A DNA stretch of 64,000 bases from Mesorhizobium sp. YM1C-6-2 (GCF_003666685.1 NZ_RCIZ01000003.1:310001-374000); one strand, 5' to 3'. Shown: positions 53,870 through 63,825, numbered from the stretch's first letter. Translations and numbers: made by a program. The notes: generated from the letters alone by a model not told the origin.

Positions 53870-54382
53870 TCAGCGGCGGACCGGCAAAAGACGCTCGAAA
53901 ATCTGCTCGGTGACGCCGCCGCTCCACTGGTCGGTCTCGGTCTCGCCGGTCAGCGAGAAGCCGAAGCGTTCATAGAGGCTGCGTGCGGCGTCGAGGCCGG
54001 CGAAGGTGGTGAGCCAGATGCGCTCGTAGCCGCGCTCGTCGCAGAAACCGACCGCGCGGCCGAGAAGATCGGCGCCGAGCCCCTTGCCCTGCATCTGCTC
54101 GCCGACGATGAACCATCTGAGATGCGCGCCCTGAGAGCCGCCGCCGGTCTGGTCGATGATGACCGAGCCGACGGCATCGCCATCCAGATAGGCGACGAGG
54201 AAAAGATCGCGTTCGGCGTCGTGGCGCGCCAGGAACTCGGCAAGCTCGGCGCCGACCTTGGTCTCGAAGGGCAGGCCGAAATTCCAGTGCCGCGCATAGT
54301 AGCCGGCATGCAGCCCGACGATGGCCGCGAGCGCTCCCGGCCGGTATCCTGCGATCTCGTATCTTACCGTTTCGGCAGCCAT
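53870..54382 (-). CDS. GNAT family N-acetyltransferase
   Basis: A 170-residue acetyltransferase with the acetyl-CoA motif VGEQMQGKGLGADLLGRAV and the following ERIWLTTFAGLDAARSLYERFGF. The start at 54382 (MAAETVRYEIAGYRPG) is normal for the family. It lies between the binding protein and permease genes of the transporter, so it may modify the imported amino acid. Substrate unknown. Confidence 0.88.
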   Translation of the reverse strand: MAAETVRYEIAGYRPGALAAIVGLHAGYYARHWNFGLPFETKVGAELAEFLARHDAERDLFLVAYLDGDAVGSVIIDQTGGGSQGAHLRWFIVGEQMQGKGLGADLLGRAVGFCDERGYERIWLTTFAGLDAARSLYERFGFSLTGETETDQWSGGVTEQIFERLLPVRR

Positions 54383-54392
54383 CAGCAGCGGG

Positions 54393-55184
54393 TCACGGCC
54401 TGTAGTCGACAAACCATTTCTGGGTGAGCTTGTCGAAAGTGCCGTCGGACTTGAGCGCGGCGATGCCGGCGTTGATCGGCGCAACCAGTTCGGAGCCCTT
54501 CGGGAAGATGAAGCCGAATTCCTCCGCCTGCAGCGGCTCGCCGATCATCTTCAGCGCGCCGCCCGAGCCGTCGGCGATGAACTTGCCGGCCGCGCTGTCG
54601 GTCAGCACGAGGTCGACGTCGCCGACCTTCAGCGCCTCGACGGTCGCCGCAAATGTCTCCATCAGCTTGATGCGCGGGTTGGCCTCGTTGCCGTCGAGCA
54701 CATTGTAGACGGCGACGTAGAAGGGCGAGGTGCCGGCCTGCGCGCCGACCAACAGCTTCTCGTCGGCGGCAAAACTCTTGGCGTCGGTGAAGCGTTTTTC
54801 GTCGCCGCGCACCAGCATGAAGATCTCGGACTTCATGTAGGGATCGGAGAAGTCGACCTTCTCCTTGCGGTCGTCCTTGATGGTGATGCCGGTCATGCCG
54901 ATGTCGTACTGCTTGTCCGAAACGGCCTGGATCATCGCATCCCAGGAGGTGTTCTGGTACTCGACCTTGAAGTTCAGCCGCTTGGCGAGCTCAGCCATCG
55001 CATCATATTCCCAACCGACCGGCTGACCGGTCTTCTGGTCGACGAACTGGAGCGGGAAATAGGCGTTCTCGGTGACCACCACGACGGTCTTGCCGCCGAG
55101 GTCGGGCAGCGCCTGGGCGCCGGCCGCGCCGGCCAGGAAAGCGCCGGCGACGAGACCGGCGAGCGCTGCAACTAGTTTCCTCAT
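54393..55184 (-). CDS. Amino-acid ABC transporter substrate-binding protein
   Basis: A 263-residue periplasmic receptor of the polar amino-acid family (SBP_bac_3), with a signal peptide ([23 protein letters not shown]) and the motifs [50 protein letters not shown] and [10 protein letters not shown]. The ATG at 55184 follows GGAG. First gene of the unit binding protein - GNAT - permease - methyltransferase. Confidence 0.92.
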   Translation of the reverse strand: MRKLVAALAGLVAGAFLAGAAGAQALPDLGGKTVVVVTENAYFPLQFVDQKTGQPVGWEYDAMAELAKRLNFKVEYQNTSWDAMIQAVSDKQYDIGMTGITIKDDRKEKVDFSDPYMKSEIFMLVRGDEKRFTDAKSFAADEKLLVGAQAGTSPFYVAVYNVLDGNEANPRIKLMETFAATVEALKVGDVDLVLTDSAAGKFIADGSGGALKMIGEPLQAEEFGFIFPKGSELVAPINAGIAALKSDGTFDKLTQKWFVDYRP

Positions 55185-55356
55185 GTTCCGCTCCTCAAAC
55201 CAAACCCCTGCCGCCAGCAAGCAGCCTTCGGCCAGACTGTAGCGGGACGGCGCGCGCGCTTGCAAGCGGCGGCAGTGCATCCCGGGAGCCGAATCGAGAA
55301 CCGTTTTGCCGGAGACGCTGCGTGCGAGGAATGCAGCGCCGGCGCGATGACCAAAG

Positions 55357-55381
55357 AAAAAGGCGGCCGGAGCCGCCTTTT
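55357..55381 (-). terminator. Rho-independent terminator of rplS
   Basis: On the minus strand AAAAGGCGGC/GCCGCCTTTT pairs around a four-base loop and ends in a T run, 22 bases after the rplS stop. Confidence 0.85.
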
Positions 55382-55402
55382 CGCTTGAACATGCAGCCAG
55401 CC

Positions 55403-55927
55403 TTATTCGGCGGCGTCAGCCTTCTCGGCAGCCGCTGCCTTCTCGGCGGCTTCCTGCGCTGCCTTCTCGGCGGCCAGGGCCTCTGCAGCGGCGACCTTCT
55501 CGGCCTCGAGCTTCGCCTTCTCGGCCAGCAGCGCGTCGCGCTCGGCGTCGTTCAGCTTGCGGGCGCGCACGCCGGTGTTCTCGGAGATGCGGGCCGACTT
55601 GCCGCGGCGGTCGCGCAGGTAATAGAGCTTGGCGCGGCGAACCTTGCCGCGACGGACGATCTCGACGGCCTCGACCAGCGGCGAATAGACCGGGAACACG
55701 CGCTCCACGCCTTCGCCGTAGGAGATCTTGCGGACGGTGAAGTTCTCGTTGAGGCCGGCGCCGGAGCGGGCGATGACGACGCCCTCATAGGCCTGGACGC
55801 GGGTGCGCGATCCTTCGGTGACGCGCACCTGGACGCGGACGGTGTCGCCCGGCTGGAATTCGGGAAGCTTGCGCTTGGCTTCGATCTTGGCGGCCTGCTC
55901 GGCCTCTAGCTGACGGATGATGTCCAT
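55403..55927 (-). CDS. rplS: 50S ribosomal protein L19
   Basis: A 174-residue L19: the core (about residues 1-118, [38 protein letters not shown]..., [24 protein letters not shown]) is followed by a 50-residue Ala/Glu/Lys tail, as seen in rhizobial L19. In many bacteria it directly follows trmD; here a gene on the other strand lies between them. A terminator ends it. Confidence 0.95.
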   Translation of the reverse strand: MDIIRQLEAEQAAKIEAKRKLPEFQPGDTVRVQVRVTEGSRTRVQAYEGVVIARSGAGLNENFTVRKISYGEGVERVFPVYSPLVEAVEIVRRGKVRRAKLYYLRDRRGKSARISENTGVRARKLNDAERDALLAEKAKLEAEKVAAAEALAAEKAAQEAAEKAAAAEKADAAE

Positions 55928-56216
55928 CGGATGTACCTTTCTTGCTTCTCGACAGCCAGAGCGCCCGACGCTCGCCTTGCAGTCTCGGATCTTCCGATCC
56001 CGGCCGCTCGGCTATGCATTTCCCGCCAGACGGCCGGAAGAAGCAGGGGCGAATTCACCGTCCTTATGACGGGTCCGGAGGAAAGCTCCTCAGGTTCGGG
56101 CGGGGCGATACACCAAAAGTTCGGCGTTGTCACGTCCCGTAGCACATTTTTGCCGTTTCGGCAGCGCCGGCAAGATCACTCCTGCTAGAGGCTTCAATAT
56201 AGGCAAGAACCGGGCT

Positions 56217-57014
56217 ATGCGATCCCTGCGGCCCCGTTTGCCGCCAACGGGGCCAGCCTTGACGCTTTCGACCATCCTTCTGCTCTTTGTTGCCGGCCTG
56301 CTTTCGGGCATCGTCAACGCCATCGCCGGCGGCGGCACTTTCCTCACCTTCGGGGCGCTGACATTCGCCGGCCTGCCGCCGATCTCCGCCAACGCCACCT
56401 CGGCCATCGGGCAGATTCCGGGCTACATCACCTCCACGCTGGCCTATTGGGCAGACATCCGCCAGAGCTGGAGGAGCGCGGTGGCGCTGGCCGTGATTTC
56501 GGTGATCGGCGCCAGCATCGGGTCGCTGATCCTGCTGTCGCTCGACAATCCCGCTTTCGCCACGCTGGTCCCATGGCTGCTCCTGGCCGCCACAGCGCTG
56601 TTTGCGGCAGGCCCCTGGCTGAAGCCCGCCGGCGTCGAGGAGCGGCCGCAAAGCGGCGGCTCGACCATGACCAGCAAGATCACGCAGTTCGTCACCTCGA
56701 TCTATGGCGGCTTTTTCGGCGCCGGCATGGGCGTGATGATGCTGGCGACGCTGGGGCTGACCGAGGGCGGCGGCTATCACCGGTTGAATGCGCTGAAGAA
56801 CATGCTGTCGATCGTGATCGCCGCCGTGGCCATCGTGATCTTCGCCTCGGGCGGCGTCGTCGCCTGGCTTGAAGCGGCAGCTATGGTGCCGGGCGTCGCG
56901 ATCGGCGGCTGGCTGGGCGTTTGGACGGCCAGGCGCGTGCCGCAGGGGGCGGTGCGGGCCTTCGTCGTGGCGGTCGGCCTTTTCCTCGCCGGCTACTATT
57001 TCATGCGCGGCTGA
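56217..57014 (+). CDS. TauE/SafE (TSUP) family membrane transporter
   Basis: A protein of about 265 residues with about eight transmembrane helices and the TSUP hallmarks [25 protein letters not shown] near the start and the second repeat [18 protein letters not shown]. The family moves sulfite or sulfur-containing organic anions, direction uncertain. The ATG at 56217 is chosen; upstream in-frame sequence is not conserved-looking. It interrupts the usual trmD-rplS order on the opposite strand and overlaps the trmD end by 19 bases. Confidence 0.9.
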   Translation: MRSLRPRLPPTGPALTLSTILLLFVAGLLSGIVNAIAGGGTFLTFGALTFAGLPPISANATSAIGQIPGYITSTLAYWADIRQSWRSAVALAVISVIGASIGSLILLSLDNPAFATLVPWLLLAATALFAAGPWLKPAGVEERPQSGGSTMTSKITQFVTSIYGGFFGAGMGVMMLATLGLTEGGGYHRLNALKNMLSIVIAAVAIVIFASGGVVAWLEAAAMVPGVAIGGWLGVWTARRVPQGAVRAFVVAVGLFLAGYYFMRG

Positions 57015-57697
57015 GAAGCGGCGAGCAGGTCCGGCCGCCGCTCGGCGGTCAGACGCCCGGCTTCGTCGCGCCGCCATCTGGCGATCCTGCCGTGATTGCC
57101 TGAGGTCAGCACGTCGGGGATGGGCAGCCCTTCCCATTCCTGCGGCCTTGTGTAGTGCGGGTGTTCGAGGAGCCCGTTCTCGAAGCTCTCCTCCTCGCCG
57201 GACGCCTCGTTGCCCATGACGCCGGGCAGGAGCCGCACGACGGCGTCGAGAAGCACCAGCGCGGCCGGCTCGCCGCCGGACAGGATGAAGTCGCCGATTG
57301 ACACTTCCTCGAGGCCGCGGGCGTCGATGACACGTTGGTCGACGCCTTCGAAACGGCCGCAGAGAATCACCGCGCCGGGACCGGCGGCGAGATCGCGCAC
57401 CTTGGCCTGGGTGAGCGGCTTGCCGCGCGGGCTCATGAGCAGACGCGGACGCGGATCGCCCTGCGGCGACGCGTGGTCGATCGCCCTTGCCAGAATGTCG
57501 GCGCGCATCACCATGCCGGCGCCGCCGCCGGCAGGCGTGTCGTCCACGGTGCGATGCCGGTCGGCAGCGAAGTCGCGAATCTGGACGGTTTCCAGCGACC
57601 AGTCGCCGCGCTCCAGCGCGCGGCCGGCGAGCGACAGGCCGAGCGCGCCCGGGAACATCTCGGGATAGAGGGTGAGGACGGTGGCGCGGAAGCTCAT
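56996..57697 (-). CDS. trmD: tRNA (guanine37-N1)-methyltransferase
   Basis: Methylates G37 of tRNAs with a trefoil-knot fold. The 233-residue protein begins [20 protein letters not shown] and contains the knot motifs [25 protein letters not shown] region, [31 protein letters not shown] and the SAM-binding HPHYTRP. Overlaps rimM by four bases and the convergent TSUP gene by 19 bases. Confidence 0.96.
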   Translation of the reverse strand: MSFRATVLTLYPEMFPGALGLSLAGRALERGDWSLETVQIRDFAADRHRTVDDTPAGGGAGMVMRADILARAIDHASPQGDPRPRLLMSPRGKPLTQAKVRDLAAGPGAVILCGRFEGVDQRVIDARGLEEVSIGDFILSGGEPAALVLLDAVVRLLPGVMGNEASGEEESFENGLLEHPHYTRPQEWEGLPIPDVLTSGNHGRIARWRRDEAGRLTAERRPDLLAASQPRMK

Positions 57698-58293
57698 CGG
57701 TTGCCGCCCGCCTCCCGGGGCCCGCGCGGCCGTGCGTTCGGATTGAACCGGCCGGGCTCGTCAGGTTCCCCGTCGCCGTCGGCGTCCTCGACCAGGCCGG
57801 CGGCGGCCGGGTCGACACGGATGAAGCCCGCGCCGACGTCGACCTCCGGCACGGCGGCCTGCGAGAAGGGGATGAGCAGACCCTTGCGTCCGCGCCAGGC
57901 GATTTCGAGGATGTCGCCGCCGCCATAATTCTGCACGGCGGTCACGCGGCCGGCCTCGACGCCTGTCTCGTCGCGCACGGCAAGCCCGACCAGGTCGGCG
58001 TGATAGAATTCATCCTCCTCCTCGGCGGGCAGAACCGACCGGTCGACGAACAATTCGGTGCCTGTCAGCCGCTCCGCTGTCGTGCGGTCGCCGACGGCCT
58101 TGAAACGGACGACCACCACTTCGCCGGCCGGCCGGATCGTTTCCACCTCGAAGGCGCGCCCGTCCCTGGCATAGAGCGGGCCGTAGTCGGCAAGCGCCAG
58201 CGGATCGCCGGTGAAGGTTTTCACGCGCAGCTCGCCCTTGATGCCGTGGGCGGCACCGATGACGGCCATCTGGACGGGGTTCTTAGGTTTCAT
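57694..58293 (-). CDS. rimM: 16S rRNA-processing protein RimM
   Basis: A 199-residue ribosome-maturation factor that binds S19 and helps 30S head assembly. It has the RimM N-domain ([23 protein letters not shown]) and the PRC-barrel ([30 protein letters not shown]), followed by a Pro/Gly/Asp-rich tail of about 45 residues. It overlaps trmD. In most operons rpsP precedes it; the gene upstream here is xerC, divergent. Confidence 0.95.
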   Translation of the reverse strand: MKPKNPVQMAVIGAAHGIKGELRVKTFTGDPLALADYGPLYARDGRAFEVETIRPAGEVVVVRFKAVGDRTTAERLTGTELFVDRSVLPAEEEDEFYHADLVGLAVRDETGVEAGRVTAVQNYGGGDILEIAWRGRKGLLIPFSQAAVPEVDVGAGFIRVDPAAAGLVEDADGDGEPDEPGRFNPNARPRGPREAGGNR

Positions 58294-58370
58294 CAGAATA
58301 GGCAGAGCTTCACAGGTTGCTAACTTCGTTAAGTCAACACTGACTTAGTCCAACCGGATGCAGACTGCCA

Positions 58371-59303
58371 ATGCAGGAATTCCTGATCTCCGCGAAAGCC
58401 GACCTGCAGCAGGCGCGCCAGCACTGGCTGGAGGCCCTGGCGAAAGAACGCCGGCTGTCGCCGGAGACGGTCGAAGCCTATGAGCGCGACAGCCGGCAGT
58501 TCCTGCAGTTCCTGACCGGGCACAATAGCGGACCTCCCGGACTTAAAGACATCGCGGCGCTGCGCACGGCAGACCTGCGCGGTTTCCTCGCCCACAGGCG
58601 CTCGGCGGGCGCCGGCGCGCGCACGCTGGGCCGCGGGCTTGCCGGCATCCGCTCGCTGCTGCGCTTCCTGGAGCGGCGTGGCCTTGCCAATGCGGCCGGC
58701 GCGACGGCGCTGCGCGCGCCGAGGCAGCCGAAATCGCTGCCGAAGCCGCTGACGGCCGACGACGCGCGACGCGTCGTTTCGTTGAGCGAGCAGCTTGCCG
58801 AAGAGCCGTGGATCGCGGCCCGCAACGCGGCAGTACTGACGCTGCTTTACGGCTCCGGACTGCGTATCTCCGAGGCGCTGGCGGTCAAGGCCGGCGAGAT
58901 GCCTGGCGCCGGCGTGCTGCGCGTCACGGGCAAGGGCGGCAAGACGCGGCTGGCGCCTGTGCTGCCGCTCGCGCAGAAGGCGGTCGCCGAATATCGCAGG
59001 CTTTGCCCGTTTCATCTCGATCCGGACGGGCTGCTTTTTCGCGGCGCGCGCGGCGGCCCGCTCAACCCCGCGATCATCCAGCGCGAGATGCGGAAGCTGC
59101 GCTCCGCGCTCAACCTGCCCGACACGGCGACGCCGCATGCGCTGCGCCATTCCTTCGCCACGCATCTGCTGGGACGCGGCGGAGACCTGCGCACCATCCA
59201 GGAACTGCTCGGCCATGCCAGCCTGTCGACGACGCAGGTCTACACCGGCGTCGACACGGCGCGGCTGCTCGAAATCTACGATTCAGCACATCCGCGGGCA
59301 TGA
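58371..59303 (+). CDS. xerC: Tyrosine recombinase XerC
   Basis: Chromosome dimer resolution recombinase acting at dif with XerD and FtsK. The 310-residue protein has the N-terminal SAM-like DNA-binding domain (to about residue 110) and the catalytic set R165 (GSGLRISEAL), K188 (TGKGGKTRL), H256 and R259 (PHALRHSFATHLL), H282 (GHASLSTTQ) and nucleophile Y291. Its start at 58371 is in the gap divergent from rimM. A dispersed repeat follows it. XerC rather than XerD is called from overall similarity, so some doubt remains. Confidence 0.92.
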   Translation: MQEFLISAKADLQQARQHWLEALAKERRLSPETVEAYERDSRQFLQFLTGHNSGPPGLKDIAALRTADLRGFLAHRRSAGAGARTLGRGLAGIRSLLRFLERRGLANAAGATALRAPRQPKSLPKPLTADDARRVVSLSEQLAEEPWIAARNAAVLTLLYGSGLRISEALAVKAGEMPGAGVLRVTGKGGKTRLAPVLPLAQKAVAEYRRLCPFHLDPDGLLFRGARGGPLNPAIIQREMRKLRSALNLPDTATPHALRHSFATHLLGRGGDLRTIQELLGHASLSTTQVYTGVDTARLLEIYDSAHPRA

Positions 59304-59314
59304 TCCTTCCGTCC

Positions 59315-59370
59315 GTGTTGTTGCCGCATTCCACACGGAAACCGAGGCTTACGTTCCTGGAATTGCTTAG
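59315..59370 (+). repeat. Intergenic dispersed repeat, copy 3 (RIME-like)
   Basis: Contains GTGTTGTTGCCGCATTCC-N3-CGGAA...CCTGGAATTGCTTAG, the same pattern as copies at 18082 and 23010. It directly follows xerC. Confidence 0.7.
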
Positions 59371-59425
59371 GGTTTTCGGAAGCCCGTTAACGGTTTCTAG
59401 CGCAATTGCCGGCTAGCATCCGCCC

Positions 59426-59563
59426 ATGAACCGAAAGCGCGCCATCGCCATAGCCGACCGTGCAGCGCCGCTTGCGCTGAAGCTGATCGCAGGCGGAAAC
59501 CTGCTGTTTCTCGGCGTGTTCCTGGCGACCCTCATTGCCGCAGCGGGCCATATCCAGTTCTGA
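59426..59563 (+). CDS. Small single-helix membrane protein candidate
   Basis: A 45-codon ORF (begins MNRKRAIAIADRAAP) with one hydrophobic helix (about residues 14-40) and a positively charged N-terminus. No clear ribosome site and no known family; it lies in a gap of about 370 bases between xerC and the next gene. The composition fits a small inner-membrane protein but could be chance. Confidence 0.35.
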   Translation: MNRKRAIAIADRAAPLALKLIAGGNLLFLGVFLATLIAAAGHIQF

Positions 59564-59672
59564 ACTTCCGCTCACCGAGGGTTCGGCATGTGGCCGGGAT
59601 TGCCGCGCGTGAATTGCGCCGGTATCAGGTGCTGTCTCCAGTGGCAGCCGCCGTCAGCCCCGAAAGCCTTCC

Positions 59673-60158
59673 ATGAGCCGCCTTGAAAGTTTTATCCGCC
59701 GCCTGACGGCGCAGCGCGACATACTCGACATGATCTGCAAGGACATGACGCTTGGCGACGGACCGGTGATCGAGCTGGGGCTCGGCAACGGCCGCACCTA
59801 CGATCACCTGCGCGAAAGGCTGCCGGACCGGCGCATCATCGCCTTCGACCGGGTCAACGCGGCCAATCTCAGGTCGTTGCCTCCCGAGGGCGACCTGATC
59901 CTCGGCGAGATCAGCGAAACCGCCCGGTCCTTCGCAGGCATCGGCGCCGCGCTGGTGCATGCCGACATCGGCAGCGGCTATGACGATCTCGACGAAATGA
60001 ACCTGCGCTGGCTGCCTGAACTGGCTGTCAGCCTGCTCGCCCCGGACGGAATCGCGGCGAGCGGCGTCCCCCTGGATCATCCAGAACTCGCACCGCTCGC
60101 TCTTCCCGAGGGCGTCCGCCCGGGCCGTTATTTCCTCTACCGGCGAACCGGCAGCTAG
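59673..60158 (+). CDS. Class I SAM-dependent methyltransferase, small
   Basis: A 161-residue methyltransferase-fold protein, smaller than most. The motif I is GPVIELGLGNGRTYDHLRE and the acidic strand end is IAFDRVNA. It resembles the Methyltransf_17-type stand-alone methyltransferases of rhizobia; target unknown. Convergent with the mechanosensitive channel gene at its end. Confidence 0.8.
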   Translation: MSRLESFIRRLTAQRDILDMICKDMTLGDGPVIELGLGNGRTYDHLRERLPDRRIIAFDRVNAANLRSLPPEGDLILGEISETARSFAGIGAALVHADIGSGYDDLDEMNLRWLPELAVSLLAPDGIAASGVPLDHPELAPLALPEGVRPGRYFLYRRTGS

Positions 60159-60168
60159 CCGGCACGCT

Positions 60169-62007
60169 TCATACAGCCGCGACGGGATCGCCCGTCAGGG
60201 GCTTAGGCACGGCGCGGATGTTGTTCTCGCGGAAGGCCTGGAGCACGGCCTTGAGCACAGCGCGGCGGATAAGCGTCTGGCTGCCGGGCTTGGCGACAAA
60301 CTTGCCGCGCACGACCAGCGTGCCGTCCTCGACGTTGGATATGCCCTGGCTCTTGAAGGTCTCGAGCAGGCCCGGCGCCAGTTCCGGATCCTCGAGAAGA
60401 TCCTGGCCGATCTTCTTGAACAGCTTGCGCAGCAGCTCGACGTCGGTGTCGATGGCGACGCGGAACTGGATCTTCTCGATGGCCCAGTCGCGGCTGAAGT
60501 TCACGACCTTGCTGATCTGGCCATAGGGCACCGTGGCCACCGGTCCGCGCGGATTGCGGAGCGTGACCGAACGCACGGAGATCTTCTCGACCGTGCCCTT
60601 GGCGCCCGACGTCTCGATGTACTCGCCGATCCGGAACGCATCGTCGGCCAGGAAGAATAGGCCCGAGACGATGTCCTTCACCAGCGTCTGCGAGCCGAAG
60701 CCGATCGCCAGGCCGAAGACGCTGAGGCCGGTGATGAGCGGCCAGACGTTGACGCCCAGCGACACCAGCACGGAGAGAAGCGCCAGCGTGACGATGGCCG
60801 ACTTGCCGACGAGAGAGAGCAGCGGCACCAGCGTGCCCAGGCGCGAGCGCGGGGAAGCGGCCGCCGTACCGTGCGCGTCATGTCTGTCGCGCTGCGCGAT
60901 ACGGGCCATCGCGGTGACCAGCAGGCTCCACAGGAACGCCGCCGCCGTGGCGATCAGCGCAACATGGAAGGCCTCCGTGGTGATGCTGCGAAGGTTGATA
61001 CCGAAGCCGGATGCGAGCGGCGAGGCCCATATGGCGCCGAGCATCGTGAACATGACGATGAGCACGGCGAAGCGCACCGTCTGTCGCAAGGCCACACCGA
61101 TGATCGAGGCGCTCTCGGCTTCCAGTGCCAGATTGGCCCTGCTGGCGATCAGCGCGTCGAGATGCGGCATCAGCAGCAAGATCACGACTGTGAAGAGAAC
61201 CGTGCCGCCCGGCAGCGGAACGCCCAGCGTCAGCGCGATCTCAGTCGTGAGGAACGTCACGATCAGGAAGCCGATGACCAGCCCCGGCCAAATGCGCGCG
61301 AGCCAGCCGCGCCACCGGCTGCGAGGCTTAACTCCGGCGACTGCGGCCGCGAGGGTCTTGCGGTGACGCCAGACCGTCCAGATGAAGAGGGCGAACGCGG
61401 GCAGAGCCAGCATCAGGCTGGAGAAAACGTCGCGAAGTCCGAGACCGGCGCCCCACAACCTCAGCGTGGCCATGACGGCCATGCCGAAGAAGCTCCAGCC
61501 CAAGGCGACCGAGAGATCGCGCGCAAGCCATCCCAATCGCCCGGCCTGATGGGAGCCCGATTTCGTGAGCAGCGCCCGGATCGTGAATATGGCCAGCATG
61601 CCGGCCGCGGTGACAACTATCCAGATTCGCAACGTGCGCACCGCCAGCCCTTCCGCTGGAAGCAGCCGCTGCGCGACCACGCCGGCGACGACGGCGACAA
61701 TGGCCGCAGCGAGTATGGAGAAAAGGCGTCGCCACGCCCCCGCATCGTCGCGCCGGAACCAGCGCCGGCAGAGCAGGAAGACGCCGGCGGTGACGACCAC
61801 CACGACGAATATCTTGAGGAACAGGGCGGCCGCACTCGTGCCGCCGGCCGCGAAGGAGGCATGCAGCGCTCCGAGTTCCCGGCTTGTGCCTGCGAGCGCG
61901 CTCACGCGCGCGTCGAGACCGCTGACGAAGCGGCCCATGACCTGCTCGGCTCCGGCTATGATGGATGTGACGTCAGCCGATGCTGGCGCTGCTGCCTGTT
62001 CTGCCAT
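60169..62007 (-). CDS. Mechanosensitive ion channel (MscS family), long form
   Basis: A 612-residue inner-membrane channel. About 10 transmembrane helices occupy residues 75-440. The MscS pore region follows (LGVNVWPLITGLSVFGLAIGFGSQTLVKDIVSGLFF around 415-450), then the beta domain (DAFRIGEYIETSGAKGTVEKISVRSVTLRNPRG) and the C-terminal cytoplasmic domain. Opens under hypo-osmotic stress; the extra N-terminal helices make it a MscM/MscK-like long form. Confidence 0.9.
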   Translation of the reverse strand: MAEQAAAPASADVTSIIAGAEQVMGRFVSGLDARVSALAGTSRELGALHASFAAGGTSAAALFLKIFVVVVVTAGVFLLCRRWFRRDDAGAWRRLFSILAAAIVAVVAGVVAQRLLPAEGLAVRTLRIWIVVTAAGMLAIFTIRALLTKSGSHQAGRLGWLARDLSVALGWSFFGMAVMATLRLWGAGLGLRDVFSSLMLALPAFALFIWTVWRHRKTLAAAVAGVKPRSRWRGWLARIWPGLVIGFLIVTFLTTEIALTLGVPLPGGTVLFTVVILLLMPHLDALIASRANLALEAESASIIGVALRQTVRFAVLIVMFTMLGAIWASPLASGFGINLRSITTEAFHVALIATAAAFLWSLLVTAMARIAQRDRHDAHGTAAASPRSRLGTLVPLLSLVGKSAIVTLALLSVLVSLGVNVWPLITGLSVFGLAIGFGSQTLVKDIVSGLFFLADDAFRIGEYIETSGAKGTVEKISVRSVTLRNPRGPVATVPYGQISKVVNFSRDWAIEKIQFRVAIDTDVELLRKLFKKIGQDLLEDPELAPGLLETFKSQGISNVEDGTLVVRGKFVAKPGSQTLIRRAVLKAVLQAFRENNIRAVPKPLTGDPVAAV

Positions 62008-62117
62008 GTTCCCCTCGAAGCTGGCTTTCCCCCAACTGCCCGCTGAAGGGACTATAGGGGGAATTGTCCGGGAACAACATGCAGTAGGCGACCCCGCGCC
62101 AATTCTTGCGGGGAGGG

Positions 62118-62378
62118 TTAAGTCATTCCGAGCGCGGCCATGTAGAGGTCGAGGATCGCCTCCGCTTCCTGCCGCTCGGCCTGGTCCTGCTTGCGCAGGC
62201 GAATAATCTGTCGCACGGCCTTGGTGTCGAAGCCGGTGCCCTTCATCTCGGCATAGACTTCCTTGATGTCGTCGGCGATCGTCTTCTTCTCTTCCTCCAG
62301 GCGCTCGATGCGCTCGATGAAGGCGCGCAACTGGCCGGCGGCCACGGTCTGGCTGGTCTCGGTGATCTCGTCGGCCAT
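62118..62378 (-). CDS. gapR: Nucleoid-associated protein GapR (DUF2312)
   Basis: An 86-residue helical DNA-binding protein of the GapR family (DUF2312), which in Caulobacter binds overtwisted DNA ahead of replication and transcription and supports chromosome supercoil control. The sequence [26 protein letters not shown] with [21 protein letters not shown] is diagnostic. ATG at 62378 follows AGGAG with good spacing; a TTG one codon upstream is less likely. Confidence 0.92.
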   Translation of the reverse strand: MADEITETSQTVAAGQLRAFIERIERLEEEKKTIADDIKEVYAEMKGTGFDTKAVRQIIRLRKQDQAERQEAEAILDLYMAALGMT

Positions 62379-62501
62379 CAAATACTCCTGGCTATATATC
62401 GGCGCGCGACTCGTACAGCGCGGCAGGCAGCGGTTCGATGCCTGAAGCGGATCGGAGGGTCAAGTGGCCAGATGTTTCCCTTCCGGGAGCGCCAGGTGCG
62501 C

Positions 62502-62810
62502 TCAGTGATCCCTGGGGCGATTGATCTCGAAGGCCGCCTTCTTCGCGTCGGAAGCCTCCGTCTGGTACTTCTGCTGCCATTCGGCATAGGGCATCCCATA
62601 GACGATCTGCCGCGATTCGTCCTTGGAGAGCGACACGCCTTCCGCCTCGGCCGCTTCGCGATACCAGTTGGACAGGCAGTTGCGGCAGAAGCCGGCGAGG
62701 TTCATCAGGTCGATGTTCTGAACGTCGGTGCGTTCGCGCAGATGCTCGACCAGGCGGCGGAAGGCGGCAGCCTCGAAATCGCGCTGCTGGGTCTCGGTGG
62801 GGTCGGCCAT
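62502..62810 (-). CDS. DUF1244 family protein
   Basis: A 102-residue protein with the DUF1244 core: NIDLMNLAGFCRNCLSNWYREAAEAEG and GMPYAEWQQKYQ. CxxC (FCRNCL) may bind a metal. Widely kept in proteobacteria, function unknown. It lies between gapR and an N-formylglutamate amidohydrolase gene, all on the minus strand. Confidence 0.9.
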   Translation of the reverse strand: MADPTETQQRDFEAAAFRRLVEHLRERTDVQNIDLMNLAGFCRNCLSNWYREAAEAEGVSLSKDESRQIVYGMPYAEWQQKYQTEASDAKKAAFEINRPRDH

Positions 62811-62825
62811 GGCGACGATCCTTCC

Positions 62826-63632
62826 CTAAATCAATGTCAGCGGCCCGGTCCGCGAGCCGTATTGCCTGACCTCATGTATATCGGGCCGGCGGTTGAGCGC
62901 GTCAACGATGGGGGCGAGGCGGCCGGCCCATTCCTCGGCCCCGCCGTCGTCGGCGATCAGGTCCTGCCTGATCTCGAGCAGCGCATGAGCGAAACCGTTG
63001 ACGATGGCGTGGCGGTACATGGTGTCGCCGCGCAGCGCGCCGTCATAAGGTTCATTGTCGCCCACGATAAGCAGCGGGTCGGCGGCGAGCGCGTCGATCA
63101 GCGGGTGCGCCACGCGGTCGTCGAGGTCCCAGAGGACGCCTGCATGCCAGGGCCGGACGAAGCCCTGGAAAATCGGGGTGAAGGAGTGCACCGAGAAGAT
63201 GAAGGGTGCCTTGCCCGAGGCCGCGGCGACAGACGCGACCATCGCGCCTACCGCGTCGTGATAGGGCCGGTAGAAAAGGTCGAGCCGCCGCTCCCGCTCC
63301 TCCGGCGCCATAGGGTAGTTCGCCGGCACGACGGTGCCGTCATAGAGCTGGCGGATCAGCGTCGGATCGTCCTCGCCGCGGTTGGGGTCGATCAGGAGCC
63401 GCGAGAAGCCGGCGATCACCGCCGGTGCGCCGGTCAGCGCGGCCAGCTTCCGCGTCACCATCTCGACGCCGATGTCATAGGCGATGTGCCTGTCGAACTC
63501 GTTGGCCGGCAGGCCGAGATCGCCATATTCCTCCGGCAGGTCGCGGCGGGCGTGGTCGGCGACGAGCACAAGGCCGCTGGCGCGGTCGCCTTCAACGATT
63601 TCAAAAGGGGCAAAGACAGCCGTGCGGGTCAT
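62826..63632 (-). CDS. N-formylglutamate amidohydrolase family protein
   Basis: A 268-residue hydrolase of the HutG/FGase family, which cleaves N-formylglutamate to glutamate and formate in histidine breakdown. Motifs: VADHARRDLPEEYGDLGLPANEFDRHIAYDIG, the DPNRGEDDP metal region, FIFSVHSFTP and RPWHAGVLWD. No hut genes are near, so the substrate may be different. The start ATG at 63632 is normal. Confidence 0.88.
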   Translation of the reverse strand: MTRTAVFAPFEIVEGDRASGLVLVADHARRDLPEEYGDLGLPANEFDRHIAYDIGVEMVTRKLAALTGAPAVIAGFSRLLIDPNRGEDDPTLIRQLYDGTVVPANYPMAPEERERRLDLFYRPYHDAVGAMVASVAAASGKAPFIFSVHSFTPIFQGFVRPWHAGVLWDLDDRVAHPLIDALAADPLLIVGDNEPYDGALRGDTMYRHAIVNGFAHALLEIRQDLIADDGGAEEWAGRLAPIVDALNRRPDIHEVRQYGSRTGPLTLI

Positions 63633-63825
63633 GGATTCACAATATGGAGCGGGAGCCGTGAACTTAGGGGTGGATCACCGCCACAATGCCGTTGTTTGGC
63701 CAAGCTTTTCAAGGAATTCTGAGGGGGGCGTCAAGATGCGCCGCGTGGGCATACTAATCGATTGGATACGGGTGGCTGCGCGCGTTGACATGCGACCCGA
63801 CTTTGCCGAAAAGGGGCGCCTGACG

